Positions 46,031 through 59,700 of a DNA stretch of 64,000 nucleotides are shown piece after piece; positions within the stretch are counted from its first letter, which is position 1; every line of letters starts with the position of its first letter. The notes beneath the pieces were generated by a model, which did no database searches, was not told the DNA's origin, and saw only the letters and a program-made list of their open reading frames with translations. The translations under genes and the position numbers were made by a program. The DNA lies in the NCBI GenBank assembly GCA_949152475.1, contig OX424570.1, forward strand, positions 8,916,181 to 8,980,180. Reading direction: 5' to 3'. This DNA is from Terebella lapidaria (taxonomy: Eukaryota > Annelida > Polychaeta > Terebellida > Terebellidae).

Positions 46031-48330
46031 TATATTTCACTGTATTTAACCAGTGACCTGGCTAACATCTAGAATATTAAACATTGTCCGGTAACCTATC
46101 TTTGGCCCTTGGCCTAATTTTTTTACCTGGGGAGTTACACTGTAACCAGGCTTTTTTAAAAACAGGGGTTATGCAAGACACATTTAAATTTTCGGAATGT
46201 AACCAATTTTGTTATAAATTGCTGTGCTGTCCAATCTTGTCTAATGTATATGGATTCTGAGATGGAATTTAAGAATCAATATATATATATATATATGTTA
46301 TGTGCCTGATGTTTATTATACCAACACAGTACAATAGCACAGCATTTATTTGTTATGATGTGTGTCTGTTTTTACGTAATTTTAGCTCATATTAAATGTT
46401 GAATATATTCTTACTATTACAGGCTGCTACTCTTGTTTCATATCTTACGCCTTTTTTTACCGGGGGGGGGGGGGGTGGGGGTGGAGTGAATGTGGAGTTA
46501 TATAACCAAATGTTCCTAATGTTACTTGTTTCATTATAAATTGCTGTGCTTGTCCAATCTTGTATATAGACTTCTAGTCAGAATTGAAGTGTAAATGAAT
46601 ACATGAATATGTTGTGCCTTGGGGTGTCTGGACAGTGATTACTAATTTACTAGTACATTGTGGTAGTAACCAGGCAACAGGGTCTTGTTACAGTGTTTGT
46701 GAAAATATTAATAAACATCATGATGCACTAAAGTTGTTTGTCATTATTGTCACTAAAAAACAAATCAATTTTGAACCATCAAGAATGTTTGGAAATTGAA
46801 TTCTTGAGAATTATCATTAACGACATAATTTTTGGAATATGTATTCAAACTTGCGATAAAGTAGAATTTAGTAGGCAGGGTGTTGGCCATTTATTACTAT
46901 TTCGAGTAAACGTCGCTGTCATTTTACCCGAAATTTATTCGGATAGCAATCCAGATACATAAACATATATACAAAGGAATCAAAGAACATGCTACCCTAG
47001 GTGGCACATAGCCGCATGGCTGTCTTCCTGTGTCGCCTATTATAATCTGAAAGACCTTTTGATTTGGGAATTCAGTTCGCTCGATCACATGGATGAACTG
47101 GGGATAAGTACAGTATTATGAGTATATCATTTGGAGTTTGGCATGCACAAAGTCAAAGCCAAGGAATTTTGATCAGATCACCAAACGCGCTAAACATTGT
47201 GATACTGGATTCCTCGGCACCAAACTCACGTTGAATATACCGGTAGATGTTGTTTTTGCAATGAATGGGTTGATTGATGTCTGGGAAATGGAACGTGTAG
47301 GCCCTATCTGCAACACGAGCAAATGTCTCGGCATGGGCAGGGATCTGACTGCTATAATCTCAACTTGCAGAATATACGTGCGCGCGCGTTTTACAAAGGA
47401 AAATCAATTGATTTAGCCCCTTCTTGAGATTTTCCAATGATTTCATAACTCTGGCTAATTGCATGTGTCTAATTTGTCAGCTGTCAAAACATAATTACGA
47501 CTGCTTGGAATTCGGGGTCAATTCGTGCATGGCACGTCTCCTCACTTCCTGTTTTGTTTGCACGAGTTCGCGTCATCAAGATGGCGGTGCCCATGGTACA
47601 TGTGCTCGCATTGGACAACGATATAAAATGTTCGATTTATTGATTATTCGTGGTCACAATCAGTCGAGACTTGGTAGATGTTGATATCAGGTTATATACT
47701 GCATATTTATTGCAAAAAACCGCAGGGTAAACCCTACCTTTAATGAGATGGTGAAAACTGCTAAGCTTTTTGGAAATAACTGTGGTGCTTCATCGAATAA
47801 TGAAATTAGTGGATAATAACTAGTGAGATTGTTTATTGTAACGGCTCAGGGGTAACGCTCTTGTTTATGAACCCTGAAGATGAAAACTCAATAATCACTT
47901 TATCAAATCATTTAAAATCAATTGAATGGATCATTTAACCGATACAGTAGAAAGTCTGATATAATTTCCTGCTTATATTCTCCTTAAATATTGATATTAT
48001 TTCCCAGGTTCTGGTGTATGTCATTTAGCTAAATTATTTTATCATGGTAAACATTGTGGTAACTAGGGTTTTACAACAATGATATTCCACAACGGTGATA
48101 TCTATACAAAAATTGTAACACTGTCGAACCGTGTTGCCATATGAAGTATTTTGCTTGACCGACTTCATATTTAAATTATGTTGTGGACAAAACATATGGT
48201 TCAGGAGACATAATCAGGGTTCCAATATATGAACAGAGCCCATCACAGAGCACCTAGTAACCGCCAGCTTCTGGGGCCCTGGGCGGGCCTCAGACCCCAG
48301 GCCAATTATATCCTGTCGCAATCATTTTGG
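46031..48330. other. Intergenic DNA, no gene seen
   Basis: AT-rich, with TATATATA near 46280, a G-tract near 46461-46483 and no convincing ORF on either strand. Confidence 0.5.
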
Positions 48331-48349
48331 TCCTTTGTGCTTCCAGTTT

Positions 48350-49035
48350 TTCAAATCCTGGGGGCGCGCCTGCAATTCAGAACAAAAATAAATTCATCAT
48401 ACGACACGCACCGCACCACTCGACCAACACAATACAGCATGGTATGCGAATGAAGCCCTATGCGACTATATGAATATTACCATTGATTATATGTACATAC
48501 CCTCTCAAAATCGCCATTCTATGGTGTACGACGACGGCCATTTTCGGATTTCGGGTTTTCACCTATGAAGAGCAGGTGAGAACGCGAAAACTCAAGAATT
48601 CGAAGCAAAAAAGTCCAACAAAGGACGTTTTCGAAAAGGAAAAAAACATGAAGCGAAAACTCGAGTCCAGATTGAATTTCTGTATTTTGCTTCGTAATTT
48701 CGTTTGTAAACATGTTTTCGCCAGAAATTACCGTATAAAATGTGCACATGCGCATTATTACGCTGAATAGGGGCTGGTCGAGGAGTGTCTGTGTGGTAGG
48801 AGTCGGTGGGGGGGGGGGGTGTACAGTTGCGGAGGTAGTAAACTGATTGAATTTCATTTATTTATAGTATACAATAGTTTATAGAGCGCTATACATTTTA
48901 ATGGCCTGACATCAATGATTAGGTGCCCCTCATGGGCAATAATAGGTTGAGAACAGAAAATCCCCGTCAAGGTTTATTTCAAGAAAACAGCGATTTGCTA
49001 TAATGTGTCGTGAAGCACACGTCAATGCGCATCGT
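48350..49035. repeat. Third copy of the orphan-exon block, lacking the foldback element
   Basis: 48375-48440 matches the 5' part of the orphan exon (AGAACAAAAATAAATTCATC). 48890-49035 matches the sequence flanking the foldback element, from GGCCTGACATCAATGATTAG through GAAGCACACGTCAATGCGCA, uninterrupted. The orphan exon itself is degraded here. Confidence 0.75.
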
Positions 49036-49047
49036 CTTTCTATAGTG

Positions 49048-49172
49048 GGCCCAAGTATCATATCCTGCGCCTTCCTCTATATTCAATAAGGATTAAAAAG
49101 GTGCGAGACGGATTAAATGGTATGTTTTAAGTGGACGAGTAGTATTAATGAGCAGTGTACGGTACTTGGGCC
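49048..49172. mobile_element. 125-bp MITE, copy 2
   Basis: Ends GGCCCAAGTATCATATCCTG and GTACTTGGGCC, with the shared core ATATTCAATAAGGATTAAAA. More diverged than the copy at 32052-32176. Confidence 0.8.
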
Positions 49173-50202
49173 GTACAGTGCAATGAAACCACTTAAGACC
49201 CCCCAGGGTTCTGTATTTGGCAAGTCTCGAAAGCCCAGCATTGTGCGCTGTTCAATGAAGCGAGAGTCAATATATAATGTCAACGCACAAGCAAGATTGA
49301 ATTTAAATGCGGCATTCATTTACGTTCTTTATTCGCGTCATAAAACTGGACCAGAATACCGCTGCATACTTCACAATGGGACATTACGTTTAAGGTGCGC
49401 TATGAGCACATTAGTGAGCTATGGTATATTTGAGTTGGTGCTAGGGGCCTATCTAGCCAATGAGGGGGGTTAGATCACCATGGTGAAAGTCGAATACCGC
49501 ACCTTACTGACATTAGAGCGACATAATATGCTGCACTTTATATCTAACTTTGATTTTAAATCTGCATAAATTTAAACACCACTTACATGAATATATACTC
49601 CTGACATTTAAAATGTGTAGCTATCGGGAAATACCCTTCAATTTTTATTGGTGAATGTCCTAGATTTAATTCAAAATCAAGACTACTATTATCTCCGACT
49701 GAATAACTCGTACTGGATGATATGCCAGCTCCTGTATTGAACAATCTTTTGGATTATACTGAAATAAACATCCGAAAGGCAAGTTCCTTCTCATCTTCCA
49801 TCCCAAACAACGCACCAAGATGTATATATTATGAAACATGTATTATATGTATTACATTCTGTCATACAGATATAATTACGGACGGACGTCTTTGATCGCC
49901 AAATACATTGACTCGTGAATTCCATACAATATCTACAAAGAAAAAAAAACATTGCCTTGAGGTGAAAGGCCGAGCACGAACCAGGAAGTTGCTATAGTTA
50001 GTTTTACACCACATAGAGTATTTTTATTCTATCTAAACAAAACTTTACAAAGATAGGTACATAGACATAAAAATGGTCAGTGCAAATACCAAAAGCCATA
50101 GAATACCACAGTAATGGAATTTCAATACCAAAATATACAAGTAACGGTATATAGTGTCAGAAATATCGCAATCAAATAACTGAGCATAGGAATGTGTTGA
50201 CG

Positions 50203-53200
50203 CTACAATACGTCTTTCATGTCGGCGCTGGTCTGTTTCGTTGGCACAACAAGAGCATAGACGTCTCCAGATGGCGCGACTGTGTGGGTTGTCTTGTCAG
50301 CTGGGGCCCTACCAACAGACACCTCCCCCGCAGATGAGGCCTTACCACTCTTACGTTCTGGCATGGCATATACCGCCCCACTATCTGCCACTTCATGTCG
50401 CGCGGCAACTGTGCCACTAGGGTCAGGACCGCCTATTGCCATGGCGACCATAGGGACTTCCGAGGCGCCGTAGAGGGAGTTATCTACGCAAACGTCTTCC
50501 TGGTCGACAGGGGGTGGGCTGTACTCTCCGTATGGGGTAATAGTGTCTCCATGGGAACCATCTGGCTCTGCCATTGAGTATGGCGAGTCGGACAATCTTT
50601 GCTCCATCCTTGACTTATTGTTGCGTTTTCTGTGGAATTAGCGAAGGGATCATATTTGTCAAATTTGAGTCATTTCACTGGTATAGGGCCTACATCTTTT
50701 TCGGTCATTACTACGCACATATGCAGTTAATTGGCAAGGCTAGCAATATCCCGAGGATTTACCTGATTACCAAGACGACAACAATAATCACGACGATGAC
50801 CACAACACCGACAGGGACCACAACAGCTACAACTGGAAGTAAGAAGACATGTAAATTTGATGCTCACTAATCTGGATATCCTGCCACGGACATATTATCA
50901 CGCACTTCATGGGAATGATCTACTAAACATGCTCGTTCAGATACTAATACAAAACACCCTGTACTGGATGAAGAGGTACTTGATGAACTCACTGCTGACA
51001 GGGAAGCCTGATCCAGGTTGGGTCTGTGAGACATCAGTTGTTGTGATGGGATCAAGTGTTGTTCCAGTGGGCTGGTCTGTAACGGTAGTAATTTTTGGTG
51101 GCTGGTCGTTTTGCGTATTGTCTGGTGAGGTGCTAGTTTCTGGCATTTCTGGTGTTCAACAAACGCACAATTCGAGTGGGAAGGCACATGCATGTTTAAT
51201 ATGTGATACGTCGATGTCTAATAACATGATTGTGTGTACCACCTATGCACAGGAAGTGTCGTCTCTGTCGACGACAGTCCTCAGCTATCCAGTTTTTCTG
51301 ATCACCAGAGTTCTCCAGAGATACACATTGATTGAGGTCATCTCTTGTTGGTGCGCTTTTCCAGAAGAAGAACCGCATCCTTTCCGCTGAGCTCTCTGAA
51401 TCTAACAAGAAATTGTTCCCACACATATAGGGTTCAAATAGCCCTAGCTAGAATACTATTATACAGACATGAATACTAAATATTCAACTAATGTATGTGA
51501 AATTTGCTTTTTCATATTTGACATTTCACATATGGAAATCAAAGCTGTGCACCAAAATAGGAATCAAATACATGTAATCTCACCAGACACCCACTCCCAG
51601 GGATGACGATCTATTCCAAGCCACATTCTCATGCGTATAAAATCTTTCATTTCATTGTTTATTTTCCCCAGCAGTGCATCATTCCTAACATTTATATAGG
51701 GCGTGTCTCCACCGTAATTCAGGTAGCAGTACGTCTGTTGGTCATACCAGTTTGCCGTCTTATTGTTCATCGAATAACACAAGCCCTCGAACTGCACTGT
51801 TCTCTCTTCTGATCCACAGGTCTCTGAATTGGGAAACCGCAACGTTTGTTGTATATGTGCAATTGATTTACTATGACATTTTCAAACGAATTAATTTTTC
51901 CTCCATATTCGACAATCGATTTAATATTTACCTGAATGTTGAGGTTCGTACTGACACACTCGAGGAGCTTTATTATCAGTTTCGTCACAATTGTCAGATT
52001 GATACGTTGGGTCATTGAAGATCACAAACATACAACTGGCATACACTCCACCACCGTCAGGACGTTCTGGCTGTGGAACTGTTTGAAATGGAGTAATGCA
52101 ATATTAACTTACAAGTTACACTAATAGTTTCATGAATACAGAAAAATAAGTTCACAGAAGAATCTTTGTTGCCACTTATCCTCCCCTGATCATCCTACGT
52201 GTGCCAATCTAACACCTCCAGTTCAACAGTAACAAAAGAATACATTTTGAAATGGAAAATAGTCCGACCAAAAATATATTTAAATTAACACCGACGCCAT
52301 CAGGAGCTAATGGTGTGTAAAATAGATTTCACTATCACCAATCTTCACATGTTTGATTGCCCCTACCTACTTGTATTTTGAACAAAAGATTACCACGGGA
52401 ATGCATGCAGCCTGAGCGACGCGGAGCGTCTGAGATGGCTGTCATTCAACCTCGGGACGGAAATCGTTTGGACATCTTTTCAACTAATAAATCAAAATTT
52501 CCCACAATTGTACCTTCTAGGCCCCATCTATATACCGAGAGGACATAGGGGATACATATTTGACAAACAATTAATGACTTTATCACTGAAATATCCCAAC
52601 TTGAAAACGCGAACCAGATTTCGACAAGTTCTTGGCCGGGCCATGGGTTTATCCATTTTCCCAATAGTATGACATCGAATTCGCTTGGTGGCGCCACAAC
52701 TCGATCTCAGATAATGAGAAGTGGCGCCACCAAGTGAATTGCGAGGTCAATACAGCCGGAAAAATGGATGCGCCCATGAGATGTGTCAAGTTGTCACAAT
52801 CTGGTTCGCGTTTTCAAGTTGGGATATTTCAGTGATAAAGTCATTGATTGTTTGTCAAATATGTATCCCCTATGTCCTCTCGGTATATAGATGGGGCCTA
52901 GAAGGTACATTTGTGGAAAATTTTGATTTATTAGTTGAAAAGATGTCCAAACGATTTCCGTCCCGAGGGTGAATGACAGCCATCTCAGACGCTCCGCGTC
53001 GCTCAGGCTGTATATGCTGCATCATGAAGGGCATCGAAACGTGATTTGAAACATCACGTTATATTGCGTCATTCTGGGAATTTTTCCGTCATTTTTTTTT
53101 TTTTGGGGGGGGGGGGGGGGAGGGGGGGGAATTCGTTGGAAATTGATAGAACAATCATTGATATATTCCCAGCGATAAGAATCGAAAGCATTTTTCCATT

Positions 53201-54086
53201 AATCTTGTTTGCCGTTCGGACGATTTTGATAGCCTGTGTTTCTTGGTATTGGGATCATCACCTTGACCTCAGAAAAGTGACAATGTTTTTAAGCTGATTC
53301 AAAAACATACTTTCTCTTTGTGTACTGAGGAAACACATGTTCGGTCCTATATCAAGGCTAACACCACAGACATATTTGTTTTATAATCGAATATAAACCC
53401 TCAAAAACACACTCTCAAACACGTTTCAACAGGTGGCATTCCTTTCTTGGAAAAAAATAAAGTTTAACGTGTTAATTGTAAATGTTGTTAGTACAGAATT
53501 TGGAGTATTTTTCATTACATATGAGAAAGAATTGTGAATATAGTCTAAATCGTGGCCATGATTGTTCCCGGAAATATAAAAATTCACCATAAAAACGTTC
53601 ATGCATTGCCCTAATTTATAGCTTGATTGGAGATTTGTACTCACACGTAGTCCCGTTCCTGTATCTCCACTCATTGACCGCACTCCTCCGTCCTGCCACC
53701 CACACTCTGTTATTGTCGTTGGACGTACTTAGGTTTTTGATTATCTCCCAGATTCTCTCCTGTGTCTCTATGTTACGGATGGCTGCCAGTGTTGTTCCGC
53801 TGGATTCACATGCGAGCTTGGCATCCATCCAGTTCAGGCGGGAATTCATTGAAGTCTCCCAGAGATACAGACATGAGGTACTGGTACAGTCAGTCGCAAT
53901 CACCTGGGGGTCAGCCATCGTTATGACAACTACACCTGGATGAATAAATTAAGAGAATCGATTTATTCGATCCTAACGTGTGATAAACAAAGCGTATTAG
54001 AATAGATTTTTGATCAGATTTTGAAAATGCAGTGGTAAAAACATACCTGAGACCCAGAAAACTGTCCAGCTTATTGTTGCCAGCAT
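50203..54086 (-). CDS. Gene F: dual-CTLD type I membrane receptor, tail type 1 (complete)
   Basis: Exons: 54047..54086 signal peptide (M-L-A-T-I-S-W; in-frame ATG also at 54089), 53645..53935 CTLD-1a, 51932..52078 CTLD-1b, 51584..51823 CTLD-2a, 51243..51401 CTLD-2b, 50993..51148 stalk, 50763..50832 transmembrane, 50203..50629 tail. The total of 1530 bases gives 509 residues without a stop. CTLD-1: C-L-Y-L-W, VWVAGRRSAVNEW and Y-Q-S-D-N-C-D-E. CTLD-2: W-Y-D-Q-Q-T-Y-C-Y, M-W-L-G-I-D-R-H-P-W-E-W, K-N-W-I-A-E-D-C. CTLD-2b ends one codon early at ATAG/GTGGTA, a shifted donor. The membrane exon is nearly identical to gene B's. Tail tyrosines lie in S-P-Y-S-M, T-P-Y-G-E-Y, S-L-Y-G-A, V-Y-A-M-P and V-Y-A-L-V, and the tail ends M-K-D-V-L. 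Closest paralogue is gene B. The CTLD-1 intron holds a hairpin element. Confidence 0.86.
52408..53010. mobile_element. 603-bp near-palindromic element with about 290-base arms
   Basis: CAGCCTGAGCGACGCGGAGC at the left mirrors GCTCCGCGTCGCTCAGGCTG at the right. Arms continue inward to TGGTGGCGCCAC and GTGGCGCCACCA around an about 22-base centre. Both arms keep the same 83-codon frame reading outward, with a few differences near the centre. The matching intron of gene B (12220-12262) reads ACCACGGGAATGCATGCATG without the element. The target duplication is uncertain (flanks GCATG and TGTATATGC). Confidence 0.8.
53092..53131. repeat. T-tract followed by G-tract
   Basis: A run of Ts then about 16 Gs, an A and more Gs. 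Homopolymer block just outside the hairpin element; sequencing or assembly length error is likely. Confidence 0.7.
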
Positions 54087-54209
54087 CATGTAATATTAAT
54101 CGTACTAACTCGCGTCCAAAAAGCCCAGTCGAAGCCGGCCTGTACACAACATACAGCTAGTTGAAATGAGGACCGGTAAAGTTACATTTTGAATCTTGTG
54201 TCAAACAAC

Positions 54210-54217
54210 CAGGAAGT
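54210..54217 (-). promoter_or_regulatory. Gene F upstream CAGGAAGT motif
   Basis: CAGGAAGT (+ strand) 124 bases upstream of the start codon, within CAACCAGGAAGTTTACATAG, which is identical to gene D. No clear TATA box remains here. Confidence 0.4.
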
Positions 54218-54392
54218 TTACATAGTTGAACACTCAAGCCAGGCTAGGTAGGTAGTGCTAGGTCGTATGGATTCTGAATACATTTGGAAATGTTCTACGT
54301 CTTTATATAACATTCATTGATCGGTAAATTTACCGACAGACAAGAGACGAATGCAAAAGGGTAGGTATATCTACCATGTTGAAGTACATATA

Positions 54393-55482
54393 TGAGAGTT
54401 TCTATATTTTTAGCACCTTTCTGTGTTCGGTCTGAATATCAAGTTGTCCTTTATTTTTATTTTCATATTGAGTTGAAAATATTAACATATATATCTAACC
54501 CTACACATATTAATGTATTTCACTTTTACAAATATATATGTATGTTTATGTCAGAGGCAAGTGTAACAGCCTGAAACGACTAACACGTCACTCTGTGATG
54601 CGTCATGACAAGAGCATGGTTCTAAATAATCATGTTCTTGAAGGACTGTATAAGATTAGTATCACAACAAACAATCAAAGCTTGCCTTGGGAAGCTGGGC
54701 GTGTTAACGATAATGACGACCTCAAACTATTGCCATCATAACGAAATCCGACGTTCATTTGGAGCTGCATGGGGTCATATAGGTGCGTGATGATGCATTA
54801 CGTTCATTCTTCATTGCGTACTGGGTGAATGAAAAGCTGGTAACCTCTCCTTAATGTATACAAATTCACATGTGTGAACTTGTTTTAATTATGTGTCACT
54901 CTGTGACGGTTGATATGAAAGCATTCAATTCCAAGCAGAGTTTGGTTATCATCACCAAATTTACTGTCAGATTCAACGCGAAATAAACTTGCATTAAGTA
55001 TGGGTGAAATACAATAAACAGACCACACAGGAGCAATACATGTATAAATTCTTAGCTCCATGACGGGTCACTCCATAACTCAATAGCCTGTTATGGAGTG
55101 ACATACTGTTACTAATTACAGAAAACAATTTTTTTTCTGCCATAATGTGTTTTGTTACGTTTATTATATGGTGTATATTCTGGTTTGATATCACTATGAG
55201 CTCATGAATACCATTCTGTTTACCCCGTGACGTGTAAAATGTCACTCCATAACACTGTCAACTCCGTGACGCGAAATGATGTTGTGAATCACTTCGTTAA
55301 CATTATGAAAAGTAACATTTTCTTATATTACCAAGAAAATTAATAAATCAGCTCTGTTGAATATTGTTAGTCACTATTTGGTTTGTTTTCAAAACATTGG
55401 CATAATTAATTTTACAATCCAAACAGTTTTTTTATTTGGGTATATTTTTGAACAAATAGGCCTACAAAAATAGAAACTCTCA
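54393..55482. mobile_element. 1.09-kb DNA-transposon-like insertion with TGAGAGTTTCTAT termini
   Basis: TGAGAGTTTCTAT at the left and ATAGAAACTCTCA at the right are inverted. The D-E interval (33069-33095) reads GAAGTACATACATACATACA without it, giving a paralogous empty site. Target duplication is unclear (ACATA/CATAC). Inside lie repeated GTCACTC[T/C] motifs and a 13-base stem (55067-55079 with 55090-55102). No transposase was recognised. Confidence 0.65.
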
Positions 55483-56791
55483 CATACCTGTGCAAAAATT
55501 ATCATTTCATAGTCTCAAATGGTGACATTATATTTCCAAATTTGCATATTATGTTGATATTCTTATCAATAATATATTTCAGTATTTGACCAAAACGTTC
55601 CTACACAATGAACAGATAGTATGAATTCAGACAAATATAATTGAGATGAAGGAACGGTTCCACTCACAGGCGACTGGGCGGGAAATGATACACCCATATC
55701 TAAATCAAGGTCTTTACGCTTGGTTCAAATATAATACACATGCTGTACCAGAAATGATATCAACTGGACTCTCCACCATTTCAACAACAAAAAATAGTAG
55801 TTGAAAAAGGGTCGTGAATAAAAGGTGTGATCGGTATTAAAAATGTGCTGAGCCATGACCTTTCAGCAAGGGTGCCTCGTGATGAAAAAGTAATGTCCAA
55901 GAAACGTGTTTCAGGGCGTCCATGAGCCTCGCACCCTGAGCCGGGTTGTGTGTGGTCCTGAGCTGACTTGGTGGACCTTAGCTAGACATTGTATTTGATA
56001 CACAATTCAGTTGAAGACGCAATTCCTTATAATATAAAACTGCCTGTTTTATACAGTTTCATGTGTGATACATTGACTCCCATGATCCCTCCCCTATCTC
56101 ATTTGCCCCAAATTGAGTTTGATATCTATATTCGCGCGACTGTTATTGAATTATTGGTGGAGCAATCCCTTGGAACATGAGTCCTGGGCCACCACAAGGA
56201 CCCCAGCGCCAAAAACTCCCCAATTGTTTTACGGTTCATTCTGGAGATATTTCCCTTTTTTATCTCCAATGAAATATTGTAACACTATGTAGATGTTAGA
56301 CTGAAATCACTTCAGTCATAGGCGTAGTTGTTATAAAGAATTTAAGGCTATATTTGTTATCGTGGACGAAAGCAATTCGTACACAGCATCATGCGAGAAG
56401 TTTTTTTTTGTAGTGATGGGGCTTTCTAAAAATTCAACATATAATTTGTAGGGATATACAAATGAAAATATATGTTGTTTCGAATTAGACTATATGTTTT
56501 TTTTTTATTAAATTGAATCTGATAAGAAGTTTTACAGAAATATCTAATGAATACAAATCTACAAAAACTTCAATGAAAGCGGTACATATATTAAGCAGTA
56601 TGACCACAGTCACTTGATACACAGAATATTTGCGCCTGATATGAAAGAAAATAAGAAATTATGAAACTACGCGATTGCACGTTTAAATCAACCAGCGTTG
56701 GATAAAGCATAGGGAGTCAAAGCGTACAATGTAGTTTCGTAACTTTCAATGTCCTTCAGCACTTTCTAAACATGGGACTGAGAATAGTGAG

Positions 56792-59700
56792 TCATTGCAG
56801 TTTATCGTAGACATTTGGTGTCTCCACAGTGTTCACGTACACACTGGGGGCTTCGTATGTATTGGTGCCCTCTGGGTGACTGGGTGGTCCCGTGTGGGAA
56901 ATCCCCACGTCCTCGTACTGTATGACGTCATTAGCTACAGACGAGATGGTGGGATTCCCTGTAGAACCCTGGTTGATGACGTCTGTATTTACACGGTTTT
57001 GATCCAGTTCCACTCCTGTATTTTCATATTGCCTTGGATCAGAGAGCTGTTCAGTTTGACCACCCTTACGAGATCTCCTGGGCAGTGATAAAAGTACCAA
57101 AAACTCAAACAAACAAAGAATGCACGTACATGTAATTGTCTCGGCATGCATACTGTATGTAAATTGTATTTTCATGTGTTTCATGGCAGTAATTATAAAC
57201 GATATATTGAAACTTTTGTGAACATATTTACCGGACAAGAACGGCGATGATAACCACCACAACACCAACCAATACGATAACAGACACTGCCACAGCCACA
57301 GCTGTAAATATTGGAGTATGGATATTATACCTACATGTATGTTTCTATGCTATATTAGACAACGTCGAGGTATAGTTTATTCCATTTTGATAAACAGTTC
57401 CCACAAGAAAAACTTGAACCAGTAATTATCAAAAAGAAATTGGTAGTTTGTATAATACTGACTAAATGAACGAAAAATTATCACTATGAGGATGACCACT
57501 TCTATTTATATCAAGACATGGACACACTTAAGGGGGGATCTGATGAATATGGTGCTTCATATACAAAGTGAAAACATAATGACATACATCTGGACCACAG
57601 GTACTTAATGAACTCACTAATGAAAGGGAAGCCTGATCCAGGTTGAGTCTGAGTACCAGGATTCGCTGCAGGTGTCCTAGTGGTGGGCTGGTCTGTACCA
57701 TGAGTACTTTTGCTAATTTCTTGAAATTCTGGTATGTAAGGAATGCACAATAAGGGTGATGAAGGCACATGTATTTTTATGTTTGACTTTGAGGTCTGAT
57801 GTGTATATAGGAAATGCACAAGAAGGGTTGTGAAGGTATTTGCATGTTTTGTTTGAATATTTTACATCGAGGTTTATTACATGTGCGTGTGTTTATTCAA
57901 CCTACCCTTCATACACAGAAAGTGTCTTCTCCGCCGACCACAGTCCTCAGGTATCCAGTTGTTCTGATCACCAGAGTTCCCCAGAGATATACACTGACCG
58001 GGATCGTCTCTCGTTGGTGCATTTCGCCAGAAAAAGAACCGCATCCTTTCCTCCTCGTTCAAGTCTAATCATGTATATTGGATAAAATATATGCTCAAAA
58101 AGTAGCAACCCACATCTGATCAGTCCCATAACACACTCAAAAACAAAATTATAGAGTCAATGGGCCCAAGTATCATACACTGCGCCTTAATACTACTAGT
58201 CCACTAAATTAATGCCATTTAATCCGTCTGTCACATTTTAAATCATCATTGAATATAGAGGAAGGCGCAGGATATGATATTTGTGCCCTTAAATTCACAA
58301 TACATGTCACCAGTTCCCCCTTGGGGTTTTATGAACATAAGTCAATTTTGAAATGTACTCTTTTCAAAATCGAGTGGTGTAAAATTTCTACAATACAATT
58401 GCAGATTGCAGAGTTTCACCTTGTAGCTTGATTTGTAAATAATAAAATATGTAGACACCCGCACTGTATGCATGCCTTTCTCAGATGAAACAGGTACAAT
58501 GTTGCTGTAACTCACGCGGTAATGTATATTGATACGTTTGAAATTTTAGAGAATACTGCAACTCTTCCAAAGCTCGTATAAAGTTGAGCTTGGAAATATA
58601 AATAACACAAATTATATTTTCAATGGGACGTTTTGACGACAGTTCTAAAGATCTGATTTCCACCATGAACGGGACACTACTGTATTAGTGGAATTCGCTC
58701 GGACCAATCTCTCGCCAGTAGTATGCAGACAAACATTTTCTATTGCAAAATGTTGTATTTTACGTTTGTTATTGGCATCATCAAAATCTGATTGTATTGG
58801 TGGTAATAGATTGATACTTACATTCATACCACTGAGTCGGTGTCACTGCTGGCGGACGTTAAATCTGTCCCCGAGGATACCATCAACTCAGTAGCCTTCT
58901 GGCTTGTGATTGGGTACTTTTGTACTTGTCATGTATCTATTCCATGGGGTTAGTTTCGGATTTCTAAATTATTTCGATAGGTTGTTGGGTAGTTGTATAC
59001 TAATTCCATCAGGTGTACAGTAGAAACAACTACATTTAATACACTGTCTGCCCCTGACGACGCCAGTGTGTCTTTGGATGAACTATTTGGTCGGGCTTTG
59101 TTTCTATTGCAAAATGTTGTATTTTACGTTTGTTATTGGCATCATCAAAATCTGATTGTATTGGTGGTAATAGATTGATACTTACATTCATACCACTGAG
59201 TCGGTGTCACTGCTGGCGGACGTTAAATCTGTCCCCGAGGATACCATCAACTCAGTAGCCTTCTGGCTTGTGATTGGGTACTTTTGTACTTGTCATGTAT
59301 CTATTCCATGGGGTTAGTTTCGGATTTCTAAATTATTTCGATAGGTTGTTGGGTAGTTGTATACTAATTCCATCAGGTGTACAGTAGAAACAACTACATT
59401 TAATACACTGTCTGCCCCTGACGACGCCAGTGTGTCTTTGGATGAACTATTTGGTCGGGCTTTGTTTCTATTGCAAAATGTTGTATTTTACGTTTGTTAT
59501 TGGCATCATCAAAATCTGATTGTATTGGTGGTAATAGATTGATACTTACATTCATACCACTGAGTCGGTGTCACTGCTGGCGGACGTTAAATCTGTCCCC
59601 GAGGATACCATCAACTCAGTAGCCTTCTGGCTTGTGATTGGGTACTTTTGTACTTGTCATGTATCTATTGCATGGGGTTAGTTTCGGATTTCTAAATTAT

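Noticed and set aside
50203-50629. ITAM in the type-1 tail
   Set aside because: Tyrosines lack the paired YxxL/I spacing; only Y-A-L-V fits a single YxxPhi.
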